A DNA stretch of 64,000 nucleotides. Origin: Neisseria dentiae (GTDB lineage: Bacteria > Pseudomonadota > Gammaproteobacteria > Burkholderiales > Neisseriaceae). The stretch spans positions 682,001-746,000 of the forward strand of contig NZ_CP059570.1 of the NCBI RefSeq assembly GCF_014055005.1. Direction: 5' to 3'. Of the stretch, positions 42,621 to 53,147 are shown one piece after another (within the stretch, counting starts at the first letter, position 1; each line of letters begins with the position of its first letter). The position numbers were made by a program, and so were the translations under genes. The notes beneath the pieces are model-generated. The model did not search any database, was not told the DNA's origin, and was given only the letters and a program-made list of their open reading frames with translations.

Positions 42621-43928
42621 CTATTTCTTCAGATAACCTTTCAAATCGCTCAGAAACTGCGGTTCGAGTTTGATCAGATAGGCAATCAGCGGCAAATTGC
42701 CCGCCGCCACCGCCAGATAAAGCAGGGTGATGCTGTCGAACAGCCACAGCAGGGCGGCGCTCAAGAGGGCGGCGGTTACTATAAACAGGCCGTTGACGAT
42801 ATTGTTGGCGGCCACGGCGTGGGCGCGGAAGGCGTCGCTGCTGGCGGTTTGCAGCCAAGTGTAGAGCGGCACAGAGAAAAAGCCGCCGAAAAAGCCGATG
42901 GCAATCATGGTGAGGATAACGGGGTAGGCGTTGGCCTGCGACAAAAACCAGCCCAAGCCTTGCAGCTCGGTAAAGCGTTGGCCGTGCGTGAGCCAAACCA
43001 GCAAAAGGCCGCTGGCGGTTAAGCCGAGCGCACCCACGGCCACCAAACCCAAGTGCAGCCGCTGGTGGCTGACTTTGGCGCACAAAACCGAGCCGGCGGC
43101 GATGCCGACGGAAAACAGCGCCAGCATCAGGTTAAACACGTTGTCGTTGCCGCCGAGGTGGATTTGCGTGAACGTGGGCAGCTGGGTGGTGTAAACCGAG
43201 CCGACGAACCAAAACCACGAAATGCCGATGATGGCGGCGTAGAGTTCGCGTTGGGCGAAGGTTTCTTTCAGCAGCACCCAAGTGCCTTTGGCGATGTTCG
43301 GTTCGAGGCGGGCGGCAGGGTCTTTGGCGGGAACAGACGGCATAAACAGGCTGGTAACCGTGCCTGCCGCCGCCACCGCCACCACCATGATGCCGACGAT
43401 ATGGGGCGGAATGCCCGCCACCGCCGTGCCGAGAATCTGGCCGAACAGAATCGCCAGAAATGTGCCCGATTCGATCAGGCTGTTGCCCATAATCAGCTCT
43501 TTATCGTTAAGATAATCGGGCAGGATGGCGTATTTCAGCGGGCCGAACAGCGTGGATTGCGCGCCCATGCAAAACAGGCAGAACAGCAGCAGGGGGGCGG
43601 ACTGTATGTAAAAACCGAAAGCCGCCGCCGCCATCACCACGATTTCCAGCAGCTTGACCGCGCGCGCGAGCTTGGCTTTGTCGAACTTGGTGCTCAACTG
43701 CCCCGAAATTGCGGAAAACAGAAAATAAGGCAGGATAAACAGCAGCGCGCCGAGGTTGAGCATCTGGCTGGCGGGCAGGAAATCGTTCTGCCCCAGGCCG
43801 TAGAAGCTGATCATCACAAACAGCGCGGTTTTAAACAGGTTATCGTTGAAAGCGCCGAGAAACTGTGTGCCGAAAAGCGGGGCGAAGCGGCGGCTGGTGG
43901 AGAAGTTGAGGTTATCTTTAAGGCTCAT
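42621..43928 (-). CDS. MFS transporter, lysophospholipid transporter (LplT)-like
   Basis: 435 residues, about twelve membrane segments. FLGAFNDNLFKTALFVMISF at ~24-43 is the N-terminal signature of the LplT-type branch; FGPLKYAILPDYL and the cytoplasmic loop before helix 7 fit too. It would flip lysophospholipids across the inner membrane; the acyltransferase partner is not adjacent. ATG overlaps the end of ccoS. Confidence 0.85.
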   Translation of the reverse strand: MSLKDNLNFSTSRRFAPLFGTQFLGAFNDNLFKTALFVMISFYGLGQNDFLPASQMLNLGALLFILPYFLFSAISGQLSTKFDKAKLARAVKLLEIVVMAAAAFGFYIQSAPLLLFCLFCMGAQSTLFGPLKYAILPDYLNDKELIMGNSLIESGTFLAILFGQILGTAVAGIPPHIVGIMVVAVAAAGTVTSLFMPSVPAKDPAARLEPNIAKGTWVLLKETFAQRELYAAIIGISWFWFVGSVYTTQLPTFTQIHLGGNDNVFNLMLALFSVGIAAGSVLCAKVSHQRLHLGLVAVGALGLTASGLLLVWLTHGQRFTELQGLGWFLSQANAYPVILTMIAIGFFGGFFSVPLYTWLQTASSDAFRAHAVAANNIVNGLFIVTAALLSAALLWLFDSITLLYLAVAAGNLPLIAYLIKLEPQFLSDLKGYLKK

Positions 43929-44112
43929 TTTGTTGTTTTTCTTGCGGTTTGCCGGCGGCTTGTTTGTCGGTGGAATCGTCGTCCATCAGAATGCGGTGTG
44001 CGGGACCTTCCAAATCGTCGAACTGGCCGTTTTTGCCCGACCACCAGAAAAAATAGGCAATCAGAAACGCCAGAATGATGCTGATGGGTATCAGGATAAA
44101 CACGCTTTCCAT
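43918..44112 (-). CDS. ccoS: cbb3-type cytochrome oxidase assembly protein CcoS
   Basis: 64 residues: one membrane helix (VFILIPISIILAFLIAYFFW) followed by the hallmark WWSGKNGQFDDLEGPAHRIL and an acidic tail. Needed to load cofactors in cbb3 oxidase. ATG overlaps the previous stop by one base (TAATG) and its stop overlaps the MFS start, so the three genes are coupled. The cco structural genes are elsewhere. Confidence 0.93.
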   Translation of the reverse strand: MESVFILIPISIILAFLIAYFFWWSGKNGQFDDLEGPAHRILMDDDSTDKQAAGKPQEKQQNEP

Positions 44113-44432
44113 TAGAGGGTTCCCGTTAAATCGTTGAGCAGCAGCGTTTGGCCGGCGGCAAGGGTCAGGTATTCGCCGCGTATGCGGCCGAGGGCGGCGT
44201 TGTCGTCAAACAGGGCGACATGGTCTTTTTCGAGTGCCCAATAAAGTGGTGTTTCGGCATGTTGGCAGGCGGCGAGCGCGCGCACGGCGGCGGTTTCCTG
44301 CGGTGGGTTTTCGCTTTGCAGCTTCACGGCGAAACGCCCGCTTTGCGGCGGGTTTTCGGATTCGTTGTCGGGCAGCATGATGAAAAAGCCTAAATGATCG
44401 CCTTCTTGAGTGTGGATGCTGAAATAGTGCAT
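44112..44432 (-). CDS. conserved hypothetical protein upstream of ccoS
   Basis: 106 residues from ATG 44432 (MHYFSIHTQEGDHLGFF). Soluble, beta-rich, ends YLTLAAGQTLLLNDLTGTL. One Cys. I do not recognise a domain. Coupled to ccoS by TAATG. A longer frame would begin inside a DUS. Confidence 0.7.
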   Translation of the reverse strand: MHYFSIHTQEGDHLGFFIMLPDNESENPPQSGRFAVKLQSENPPQETAAVRALAACQHAETPLYWALEKDHVALFDDNAALGRIRGEYLTLAAGQTLLLNDLTGTL

Positions 44433-44568
44433 GGTTTTCAGACGGCCTTTCAGGTGGGTTAATGTAACAGTTTGCGCGCGGGATAAAAAGGGAAAAATAC
44501 GCAGAAACAAGGTGTTTTGTTTTTCAGACGGCCTGAATGGTTTTGGCCGTCTGAAACGCGGTACGGCG

Positions 44569-45513
44569 CTATTTGGGTTTGCTCGCCAGAATATTGATCA
44601 CTTTTTTCGGCGCGGCGGCGGGCAGCCTGATTTCGCCTTCTTCCGCTTCGAGGCCGTCTGAAAACCGCTGCGGCACGCTTTCTTTATCGAAAGCCAAATC
44701 GCCGCCGTGTTTCAGTTTTTGGCCGCGCTGCAAACCGGCAAAGTCGAACAGCTCGGTATCGGCCAGATGGGAAGGCACCACGTTTTGCAGGGCGGAAAAC
44801 ATGCTTTCGATGCGGCCGGGAAAGCGTTTGTCCCAATCTTGCAGCATTTCTTTAATCACCTGCCGTTGCAGGTTGGGCTGCGAGCCGCACAAATTGCAGG
44901 GGATAATCGGAAACTGTTTAAGCTCGGCATAGCGTGCCAAATCTTTTTCTTTCACATACGCAAGCGGGCGGATAACGATGTGTTCACCGTTGTCGCTCAC
45001 GAGTTTCGGCGGCATGGCTTTGAGTTTGCCGCCGTAAAACATATTCAGAAACAGGGTTTCGAGAATATCGTCGCGGTGGTGGCCCAGCGCGATTTTGGTG
45101 CAGCCCAACTCTTTGGCCACGCGGTAGAGCACGCCGCGGCGCAGGCGGCTGCACAGCGAACAGGTGGTTTTGCCTTCTTCGATCACGCGCTTGACCACCG
45201 AATAAGTGTCTTCTTCGATGATTTTATACGGCACACCGATGCTTTCGAGATATTCGGGCAAAACGTGTTCGGGAAAGCCGGGCTGCTTTTGGTCGAGGTT
45301 GACGGCCACCAGTTCGAAATCCACCGGTGCGGAGGCCTGCAATTGGCGCAGGATGTCCAAAAGCGCATAGCTGTCTTTGCCGCCCGAGAGGCACACCATG
45401 ATTTTGTCGCCGTTTTCAATCATGTTGAAATCGTTGACGGCATCGCCCACGGCATGGCGCAGGCGTTTGTTGAGTTTGTTGTTTTCGAGTTCGTGTTTGG
45501 GTTTTTTAGACAT
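44569..45513 (-). CDS. ttcA: tRNA 2-thiocytidine(32) synthetase TtcA
   Basis: 314 residues. ATP-dependent, Fe-S dependent thiolation of C32. PP-loop VCLSGGKDSYALLDIL, the CxxC in TTCSLCSRLRRG and second CxxC in IIPCNLCGSQPNLQR are present. The C-terminal ~40 residues carry DUS-encoded SDGLEAEEGE and extend beyond the E. coli protein. ATG 45513; upstream codons give an improbable leader. Confidence 0.95.
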   Translation of the reverse strand: MSKKPKHELENNKLNKRLRHAVGDAVNDFNMIENGDKIMVCLSGGKDSYALLDILRQLQASAPVDFELVAVNLDQKQPGFPEHVLPEYLESIGVPYKIIEEDTYSVVKRVIEEGKTTCSLCSRLRRGVLYRVAKELGCTKIALGHHRDDILETLFLNMFYGGKLKAMPPKLVSDNGEHIVIRPLAYVKEKDLARYAELKQFPIIPCNLCGSQPNLQRQVIKEMLQDWDKRFPGRIESMFSALQNVVPSHLADTELFDFAGLQRGQKLKHGGDLAFDKESVPQRFSDGLEAEEGEIRLPAAAPKKVINILASKPK

Positions 45514-45714
45514 GGCAAAAAGCGGGCGGACAAAAGCCGTAATTGTACCCCAAAACCGGTTAGGCCGTCTGAAAACGAGCCGTGAAAACAAACGCGGCAC
45601 AGTTTTTCAGCGTTAAAAATAAAACCGTGTTTGTTTTCACGGTGTTTGCATCACAAATTAGATAGCTGCCGAACCGGCGGGGCAAGCGGCGGCGAACCGT
45701 TTTTCAGACGGCCA

Positions 45715-45870
45715 GAGGCCTTTATAAAACCCCTAGATGTGAATATAGTTCAAGGCGCAGCAGCGCAGCAGGCGCAGACATATCAAGCAGATAGGCAAGC
45801 GAGCGGGCAGTACCCTCAAGGGCATAAACGCACAACGCAGAAATGCGCCGCAGATGGGGACAAAGGTCTC
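45715..45870. mobile_element. ~156-bp MITE (family C)
   Basis: GAGGCCTTTATAAAACCCC at the left, inverse of GAGACCTTTGTCCCC at the right; interior TTCAAGGCGCAGCAGCGCAG and GATAGGCAAGCGAGCG. A relative, inverted, interrupts the IS3 transposase at 58269-58410. The end sequence resembles IS5/IS1106-type termini. It fills most of the 428-bp ttcA-lptE gap. Confidence 0.7.
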
Positions 45871-45873
45871 GGC

Positions 45874-45903
45874 CTGACAAACTTTCCGCCGCTGGGCTAT
45901 AAT
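45874..45903 (+). promoter_or_regulatory. promoter of lptE-holA
   Basis: CTGACA (45874-45879), 18-bp spacer, perfect TATAAT (45898-45903), beginning four bases after the family C element. Confidence 0.6.
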
Positions 45904-45941
45904 CGGTTCCGATCTGTTTCTGTATCCTACGGAAGAGCTTT

Positions 45942-46421
45942 ATGAAAAAGATTTTGTTAGCCGCCGCCGTGCTGATGGTGGCCGCCTGCGGTTTCCACTT
46001 GAAAGGCACGGGCGGTATATCCGGCGCGCTGCCTTATCAGTCGTGGCACGTTGCCAACGGCCAATCCATGCAGCAGCCGCTCGAAAACGCCTTGCGCCGC
46101 GCCAGCGGCAAACCGGTGGGCGCAGCCGAAGCGCAGGCCACGGTAACCGTAAACCGTATCGGCACCCGCCGCGATGTGTTCACCGTTACCCGCGCCGCCG
46201 TCATCAACGAATACCTGCTGGTGTTGCAGGTGGAAGCGCAGGCCAGCGTAAACGGCCAACCCGTGGGCGAACCGATAACGGTGCAGGTTGAGCGCAAAAT
46301 GGATTATGCCGACAGCGAAGTGTTGGGCAAGGCCGAAGAAGAAGGCACCATTTGGTCGGAAATGCGCGCCGATGCCGCCGATCAGATCGTGCGCCGCCTC
46401 ACCTTTCTGAAAGCGCAGTAA
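45942..46421 (+). CDS. lptE: LPS-assembly lipoprotein LptE
   Basis: 159 residues. Outer-membrane lipoprotein plugging the LptD barrel. Signal peptide with lipobox VAAC and the characteristic GFHLKGTGG right after it, then GTRRDVFTVTRAAVINEYLL. Followed directly by holA, the conserved order in Neisseria and other proteobacteria. GGAAGAGCTTT ribosome site. Confidence 0.93.
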   Translation: MKKILLAAAVLMVAACGFHLKGTGGISGALPYQSWHVANGQSMQQPLENALRRASGKPVGAAEAQATVTVNRIGTRRDVFTVTRAAVINEYLLVLQVEAQASVNGQPVGEPITVQVERKMDYADSEVLGKAEEEGTIWSEMRADAADQIVRRLTFLKAQ

Positions 46422-47422
46422 TGCCGGTGATGAACATCGGCGAGTTGTCGCCCGATCTGCCGCTCAAGCCCCTGTATGTGATACACGGCGAAGAAGATTT
46501 GCTGCGTGTGGAAGCTTTGGACAGCCTGCGCGCTGCCGCCAAAAAGCAGGGCTACCTCAACCGCGAAGTCTATACCGCCGACAACGCGTTCGATTGGAAC
46601 GAACTTCTGCAATCGGCAGGCAGCATGGGGCTGTTTGCCGATTTGAAACTTTTGGAAATCCACATTCCCGGCGGCAAGCCCGGCAAAAACGGCGGCGATG
46701 CGCTGCAAACGCTGGCCGAGCGCCTGCCCGAAGACACGGTAACCGTGGTGATGCTGCCCAAGCTCGAGCGCGCCCAAATGCAGGCCAAATGGTTTACCTC
46801 GCTGGCGGCGCACGGCGTGGTGCTGGAAGCCAAAGCCGTTACCGGCGCAGCGCTGCCGCAATGGATACGCGGCCGTCTGAACCGTCTCAACCTCGATATC
46901 GAAGCCGACGCGCTGGCGCTGTTTGCCGAGCGCGTAGAAGGCAACCTGCTGGCCGCCAAACAGGAAATCGACAAACTCGCCCTGCTGCACCCCGCAGGGC
47001 ATCTGGTTAACATGGCCGATGCCGAAGCCGCCATTGCCAACGTGGCCCGTTTCGACGTGTTCCAGCTCGCCGGCGCATGGATGGGCGGCGACGCCCCCCG
47101 TGTGGCGCGCCTGCTCGAGGGTTTGGAAGCCGAAGGCGAAGAACCTGTGCTACTGCTGTGGGCGGTGGCCGAAGACATCCGCACCCTTATCCGCTTAACC
47201 GCCGCCCTGAAGCAAGGGCAGAGCGTGCAGGCCGTGCGCAACAGCCTGCGCCTGTGGGGCGACAAGCAAACGCTCGCGCCGGCAGCGGTCAAACGCATCA
47301 GCATCAACCGCTTGCTTACCGCCCTGCAAGACTGCGCCCGTATCGACCGCATCATCAAAGGCGCAGAAGAGGGCAACGCATGGGCCGAATTCAAACATCT
47401 GGTTACGGGATTGGCGGGATAA
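46421..47422 (+). CDS. holA: DNA polymerase III subunit delta
   Basis: 333 residues. Clamp-loader subunit that opens the beta clamp. PLYVIHGEEDLLRVEALDSL at the start, LLEIHIPGGKPGKNGG and IEADALALFAERVEGNLLAA in the AAA+ part, and NVARFDVFQLAGAWMGGD in domain III. ATG 46421 overlaps the lptE stop (TAATG). Confidence 0.94.
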   Translation: MPVMNIGELSPDLPLKPLYVIHGEEDLLRVEALDSLRAAAKKQGYLNREVYTADNAFDWNELLQSAGSMGLFADLKLLEIHIPGGKPGKNGGDALQTLAERLPEDTVTVVMLPKLERAQMQAKWFTSLAAHGVVLEAKAVTGAALPQWIRGRLNRLNLDIEADALALFAERVEGNLLAAKQEIDKLALLHPAGHLVNMADAEAAIANVARFDVFQLAGAWMGGDAPRVARLLEGLEAEGEEPVLLLWAVAEDIRTLIRLTAALKQGQSVQAVRNSLRLWGDKQTLAPAAVKRISINRLLTALQDCARIDRIIKGAEEGNAWAEFKHLVTGLAG

Positions 47423-47531
47423 GGCTATAATGCGCCTGTTTTTCAAGAAGGCCGTCTGAAACCTTTCCGCCGCGCGGCAACTGTTTTCAGACGGCCTGTA
47501 TCGAACCGTGAAGACTGTAAGGAACACCCAC

Positions 47532-47951
47532 ATGGATAACAAAACCAAACTCCGCTTGGGCGGCTTGGCCGTTTTGGCCACGGCTGTGCTGAGCCTGATA
47601 TTCGTTTTATTCACCGATTCGTGGCCGGTGGCCATTTTGCTGGCCGTTGCCGTGATGGCGGGCGTTATCGGCGGCATGATCTGGACAACGCGCCGCCAGC
47701 AGCGCCAGTTTCTCGAACGCCTGAAAAAGTTCGACATCGACCCCGAAAAAGGCCGCGTCAACGAAGCCAACCTGCGCCGTATGTACCACACCGGCGGGCA
47801 GGCGCAGAAAGATGCGGTTACCATCATCTGCCTGTCGCAGAAATGCTCGGTGGAAGAAGCGCACGCCATGATGAAAAACCGCCCGACCCGCCAGCAGATG
47901 AACCAAATGGCGCAGCAGCAGATGAAAGGCCAGCGCCGCCCGCACCGCTGA
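47532..47951 (+). CDS. conserved hypothetical membrane protein
   Basis: 139 residues. Two adjacent membrane helices (LGGLAVLATAVLSLIFVLF and VAILLAVAVMAGVIGGMIW), then a basic cytoplasmic part with QQRQFLERLKKFDIDPEKG and a Met/Gln-rich end (QQMNQMAQQQMKGQRRP). No domain recognised. ATG 47532 after GTAAGGAACACCC. Ends in a DUS terminator. Confidence 0.75.
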   Translation: MDNKTKLRLGGLAVLATAVLSLIFVLFTDSWPVAILLAVAVMAGVIGGMIWTTRRQQRQFLERLKKFDIDPEKGRVNEANLRRMYHTGGQAQKDAVTIICLSQKCSVEEAHAMMKNRPTRQQMNQMAQQQMKGQRRPHR

Positions 47952-47974
47952 TGGGGCAGGGTGCAGATAACGGC

Positions 47975-48008
47975 AGGCCGTCTGAAAATTTTTCAGACGG
48001 CCTTGTTT
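47975..48008. terminator. DUS-pair terminator between convergent genes
   Basis: AGGCCGTCTGAAAA/TTTTCAGACGGCCT followed by TGTTTAT. Confidence 0.75.
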
Positions 48009-48018
48009 ATAATTTGGA

Positions 48019-48523
48019 TTATTCGGTTCGCACTTTCTTTACTTCATAACCCAGAAAGGTTTCGCGCACCTTAACTGTGATGGCGTCGCCGACCGAGCCG
48101 CTGCCTTGCCGGCACACCGAAACCCTAATGCCGGTTTCTAAAACGAGCCGCCATTTGTCGCAGCTTTTGCGCCGGTAATGAATACCGTCGATTCTGGCCT
48201 GTATGGTGTGTTCTTGTGCAAAGCGCAAGCTCAGCCAATCGGCGGCCAAAACAACCACAAAAAACATGGCGGCCATATCCGACCATGCCCTAAACAAGCT
48301 CTTTGCCGTGTGCAGATTCCTGCTCCGCAGTTTGGTTTTGGCAGGCGGTTTCTGTTTCTTTTTGTTGGCAATAAACACGGGCAAGGCGGCCAAAGCTGCT
48401 GCTGCCAAGGTGAGGTGGAAAACACCTTCCTTTAAATCGAATGGTTGGTAAAAAAGATAAACAATAAATGCGAATGCCGTCCCCCAAGCGCCGGCACCCA
48501 ACCAAAAAGAATCTACCTTATTG

Positions 48524-48537
<14 letters not shown>
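48019..48537 (-). CDS. hypothetical membrane protein
   Basis: 172 residues. Three hydrophobic segments (GAGAWGTAFAFIVYLFY, LTLAAAALAALPVFIA and MAAMFFVVVLAADWLSL) and a basic C-terminal domain with two Cys. ATG 48537 lies just inside the end of radA. AT-richer than radA. No family recognised. Confidence 0.65.
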
Positions 48538-49903
<1,366 letters not shown>

Positions 49904-50084
49904 AGAGGTTCCTGCTGGATGGTGGAGGCCGTCTGAACGGCGGCGCAAAAAAGCCGATTGTAAGCGCAAAACCGCGCCGGATATACCCTTAAGCGCCAAA
50001 AAATATCCGCATATCTTTATTTCAAACACACATAATATGCGTTTGTTATTATTTCAACAGGATAATGTTACCCGTGTTGAAACC

Positions 50085-50867
50085 ATGAAAAAAGCCGCAT
50101 ATTCCCATTTGGCCGCCGCCGTTTTCGCTGTTTTCGCCCTGCCGGTTTCCGCCGATACCCGCGTGCCCGACCAACAGGCGCAATACGAGCTGGCGCAGGC
50201 CTATGAAACCGGCAGCGGTGTCGAACAGAACCACGAACGCGCCGCCAAACTGTATCTCAAGGCCGCCAGAAAAGGCCATGCCGGTGCGCAGGCGCATTTG
50301 GGCACCATGTACCACGAAGGCCGCGGCGTGAAAGAAAACGCCAAAACGGCGGTGTCGTGGTACCGCAAAGCCGCCTCGCAGGGCAACGGCCATGCCCAAA
50401 ACAACCTCGGCCGTATGTATTTTTACGGTTACGGCGTGGCGCAGGATTACAAACAGGCGTTCGAATGGTTTAAACAGGCGGCCGAAAGCGGCGACGACAC
50501 CGCCCAGAAAAACCTTGCCTATATGTATGCGCACGGCACGGGGGTGGAACAGGACATGAAACAGGCCGCCCATTGGTATGAACAGGCCGCCAAGCAAGGG
50601 CTGGCGGAAGCGCAGGCGGAAATCGGCTTTCTCTACGACGAAGGCCGCGGCGTGGAAGCCGATGCGCAGAAAGCCGCCCTATGGTACACGCAGGCTGCCG
50701 ACCGAGGCAGCGCGGTGGCCCAATATAATTTGGGGCATATGTATTTGGAAGGCCGCGGCGTGGTGAAAAACGTTGAGAAAGCCCATGCGCTGTTCCAGCA
50801 GTCGTGCAGCGGCGGCGACGAAGACGCGTGCAAACTGGTATCACAGGCCGCGCAGGGCGGCAGTTGA
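50085..50867 (+). CDS. secreted Sel1-like repeat protein
   Basis: 260 residues. Signal peptide (MKKAAYSHLAAAVFAVFALP, cut near VSADT), then six Sel1/TPR-like repeats of 36 residues of the form A-x-LG-x-MY-x-EGRGV-x-x-D-x-x-KA-x-x-WY-x-KAA. Likely a periplasmic or surface protein-protein adaptor. ATG 50085 is preferred over one 48 bp upstream because it gives the signal peptide. Confidence 0.88.
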   Translation: MKKAAYSHLAAAVFAVFALPVSADTRVPDQQAQYELAQAYETGSGVEQNHERAAKLYLKAARKGHAGAQAHLGTMYHEGRGVKENAKTAVSWYRKAASQGNGHAQNNLGRMYFYGYGVAQDYKQAFEWFKQAAESGDDTAQKNLAYMYAHGTGVEQDMKQAAHWYEQAAKQGLAEAQAEIGFLYDEGRGVEADAQKAALWYTQAADRGSAVAQYNLGHMYLEGRGVVKNVEKAHALFQQSCSGGDEDACKLVSQAAQGGS

Positions 50868-50929
50868 ACGGTGAGCTTGGCGGCAGCCGCAGCCAAAGCA
50901 TCCGTTCGGAGTTTTTGCAGAATATATTC

Positions 50930-50960
50930 AAGCCGTCTGAAAACCATTTTCAGACGGCTT
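50930..50960 (+). terminator. hairpin of variant DUS (AAGCCGTCTGAA) after the Sel1 gene
   Basis: AAGCCGTCTGAAAA and its complement with a short loop; each arm has A in place of G at position 2 of the usual DUS. Confidence 0.6.
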
Positions 50961-51116
50961 GAAACCTTTGCAAAATTCTTTTCGATACTTTAAAACACTT
51001 GCGTCATACTTTGGCTTGCTCCGGGCATCTGCTGTTTCTTTCGCAATAAAAAGATACTCGGGTCAAGCCCGGGTATGACGTATGTCATTGAGGTGCCGGT
51101 ATGGCTTGCAAAGGCA
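50961..51116. repeat. composite repeat with CGGGCTTGACCCGAG-type hairpin
   Basis: GAAACCTTTGCAAAATTCTT start, ACACTTGCGTCATACT, ATACTCGGGTCAAGCCCGGG arm, and GCTTGCAAAGG end. Diverged sibling of 37012-37192. No gene in this gap. Confidence 0.6.
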
Positions 51117-51165
51117 GGCGGATCGGTTTGCCGCCGCTTAAGGGTAAGGCGCGGTGTTGGCGCAT

Positions 51166-51822
51166 TCAAACCGTTTCTTTCACCGCACTGTGCAGCAATT
51201 TCCCGCCCATCAAGCCAAGCAGAATGCCTGCGGTTTTATCCACATAAAAAGCGACTTTGCCGAAGGCGCGGCGCACTTTGTGTTGCGAGAGCACGAATAT
51301 AATCATCGCATCCCATACGAAAACCAACAACACCATCCATACGCCCAAGGCAACGGTAAGCCCCATGCTGATTTGCGGGGTCAGCACCACCGAAAACAAG
51401 CTTAAATAGAAGACAATGTTTTTCGGATTGGACAAGCCCGAGGCGATGCCGAGAAAAAACTCCGCCCAAAAAGACGGCGCTGCTTTTTGCCCGGCATTCT
51501 GCGGTGTTTGCGTGATAAAGGCGTAATCGCTGCGTTTGGCGCGCAATGCGCCGTATGCCACATAGAGCAAAAAAGCGCCGCCTATGATTTTCAAGAGAAA
51601 CATCAGCCATATGGAATGGGCAATTACTGCACCCACACTGACCATGCACAAAACAATATAGATGCCGTTTGCCAAGGCGATACCCAGGGCCACACCGACT
51701 GCACGGCGGCGGTTGTTGCGCAGGGCGCTGCGGATGACGAGTAAAAAATCCGGCCCGGGGCTGATTAAGGCCAAGAAATGTGCGGCGACCACAGTGGCGA
51801 TAATGACGGCGCTCTCGTTCAT
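51166..51822 (-). CDS. LysE/RhtB family amino acid exporter
   Basis: 218 residues, about six membrane segments. ALISPGPDFLLVIRSALRNN near residue 16 is the family's signature loop, followed by GVALGIALANGIYI. Exports amino acids or related metabolites across the inner membrane; substrate not predictable. Stand-alone, start MNESAVIIATVV. Confidence 0.9.
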   Translation of the reverse strand: MNESAVIIATVVAAHFLALISPGPDFLLVIRSALRNNRRRAVGVALGIALANGIYIVLCMVSVGAVIAHSIWLMFLLKIIGGAFLLYVAYGALRAKRSDYAFITQTPQNAGQKAAPSFWAEFFLGIASGLSNPKNIVFYLSLFSVVLTPQISMGLTVALGVWMVLLVFVWDAMIIFVLSQHKVRRAFGKVAFYVDKTAGILLGLMGGKLLHSAVKETV

Positions 51823-52038
51823 GTTGGTTCTCCGGAGTTTTCAAGCAATTGTAAATATTACGCTTGTTGATCTCGAGGGAAAAGGAACCTGTAGAAGTTG
51901 CGTATCCTGCAAGCACAACACGGTAGGTTGGATTGAATCCCAATATTACTGGAAACCATCTATGCGTTGGGTTTAACAACCCAAGCTACGCTTGCTTTAT
52001 TTTATAGTTCGGCACGGTTTTATCGTTTGCCGGTTTTT

Positions 52039-52061
52039 GTCGGGCATCAATGCCCGACCTA
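52039..52061. repeat. half copy of the 68-bp hairpin repeat
   Basis: TGTCGGGCATCAATGCCCGA-CC, the right arm only, between lysE and gst. A second small hairpin TTGGGTTTAACAACCCAA lies just upstream at ~51968-51985. Confidence 0.65.
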
Positions 52062-52062
52062 T

Positions 52063-52683
52063 TCAAGACGGTTGCTGCGCCAGCAAGGCTTCGTCGATTT
52101 CATCGGCGCGTCGGGCGGCAGGGCGCTGTTGGTGGCGTTCGGCAAAAGCCGCAAAGGCCGGGCGCGGCTCCAATAGTTTGAACTGCAAATACCAACCGAC
52201 ATAAGCGGCCACCAGCAAATCGGCGGCGGTGAAGCTGCTGCCGGCCAAATATTCGCGGTCTTTCAACGCGGCTTCCAGCGTGTCGAGCAGGTCTTGCTCG
52301 GTGCCGAAACCGGCCATTTCCTGCTTGGGCAGGGCAGAACCGCCGGCCTTGGCCGTCATCAATTGCTCCAGCGGGGCCATAAAGCTGATCCAGCGGTAAT
52401 AGCTGCCGCGCTCGGGGCTGCCCACGGGCGGGGCGAGTTTTTTCTCGGGCACGAGGTCGGCCAGATACAGGCAGATGGCGGCGGTTTCGGTAATCACGGT
52501 ATCACCGTGCTTGAGTGCGGGCACTTTGCCCATCGGGTTGACGGCACGGTATTCGGGCGCTTTCATGGTGGTGCCGTAATCGAGCAGCACCGTGTCGTAG
52601 GGCAGGCCGGTTTCTTCCAGCATCCAGCGGGCAACACGGCCGCGCGACATGGGGTTGGTGTAGAAGGTGAGTTGGGCGGTCAT
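52063..52683 (-). CDS. glutathione S-transferase family protein
   Basis: 206 residues. Thioredoxin-like N-terminal domain (LTFYTNPMSRGRVARWML, cis-Pro in GKVPALKHGDTVITETAAI, the last with the Glu-Thr/Ser glutathione site) and helical C-terminal domain with FTAADLLVAAYVGW. Conjugation or peroxidase activity cannot be separated. ATG 52683 after AAAGGAACCCTG. Confidence 0.9.
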   Translation of the reverse strand: MTAQLTFYTNPMSRGRVARWMLEETGLPYDTVLLDYGTTMKAPEYRAVNPMGKVPALKHGDTVITETAAICLYLADLVPEKKLAPPVGSPERGSYYRWISFMAPLEQLMTAKAGGSALPKQEMAGFGTEQDLLDTLEAALKDREYLAGSSFTAADLLVAAYVGWYLQFKLLEPRPAFAAFAERHQQRPAARRADEIDEALLAQQPS

Positions 52684-52712
52684 CAGGGTTCCTTTCGGGT
52701 GTTGTAAACAAA

Positions 52713-52809
52713 TGCCTGTCTGAAAGACCATGAAAAATCACGCTAAGTTTCAGACAGGCATTGTTTTCAGACAGGCATTGTTTTCAGACAGGCATTGTTC
52801 AGACGGCCT
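52713..52809. repeat. DUS cluster: four TGCCTGTCTGAA copies and one AG-DUS
   Basis: One forward copy at 52713-52724 and three inverse copies at 52749-52760, 52766-52777 and 52783-52794 in exact 17-bp tandem spacing, then an inverse AG-DUS at 52798-52809. The outer pair can form the terminator of the DUF2789 gene. Confidence 0.85.
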
Positions 52810-52840
52810 TTTTAGGCCTGTGATGCCTGCAACCAAGGGA

Positions 52841-53098
52841 TTAAGCACGCAGTGCTTCGCTGAGTTGGTCAATCAGTATATTGAAAGGTGGTTCGTCGAG
52901 TTGGCGCTGTTCCTGCAAAAACTGCGCTTGTGCGGTGCTCCAAAACGGTGCGTCGGGCAGCAAAACCGTGTCGGGCAGCGGGCGGTGCCGGGTGATGAAG
53001 TCGGCAATCTGCTGCGGCTCGGCAGACAAACCGAGTTGCAGAAACAGGTCGGTAAAGCTGGCGCATTGTTCGATAAATTCGGGGTTATGTGCGGACAT
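52841..53098 (-). CDS. DUF2789 family protein
   Basis: 85 residues, all helical. FTDLFLQLGLSAEPQQIADF and RHRPLPDTVLLPDAPFWSTA are the two conserved DUF2789 blocks. Function unknown. Probably cotranscribed with the FMN reductase gene 49 bp upstream. Confidence 0.85.
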   Translation of the reverse strand: MSAHNPEFIEQCASFTDLFLQLGLSAEPQQIADFITRHRPLPDTVLLPDAPFWSTAQAQFLQEQRQLDEPPFNILIDQLSEALRA

Positions 53099-53147
53099 GG
53101 CGAACTCCTTTGTTTGACAAAAAATGTTTTTCAGACGGCCTTTCGCG

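Noticed and set aside
52749..52794. short evenly spaced repeats resembling a mini CRISPR
   Set aside because: The 12-base unit is a DUS and the spacers are 5 identical bases; no cas genes.
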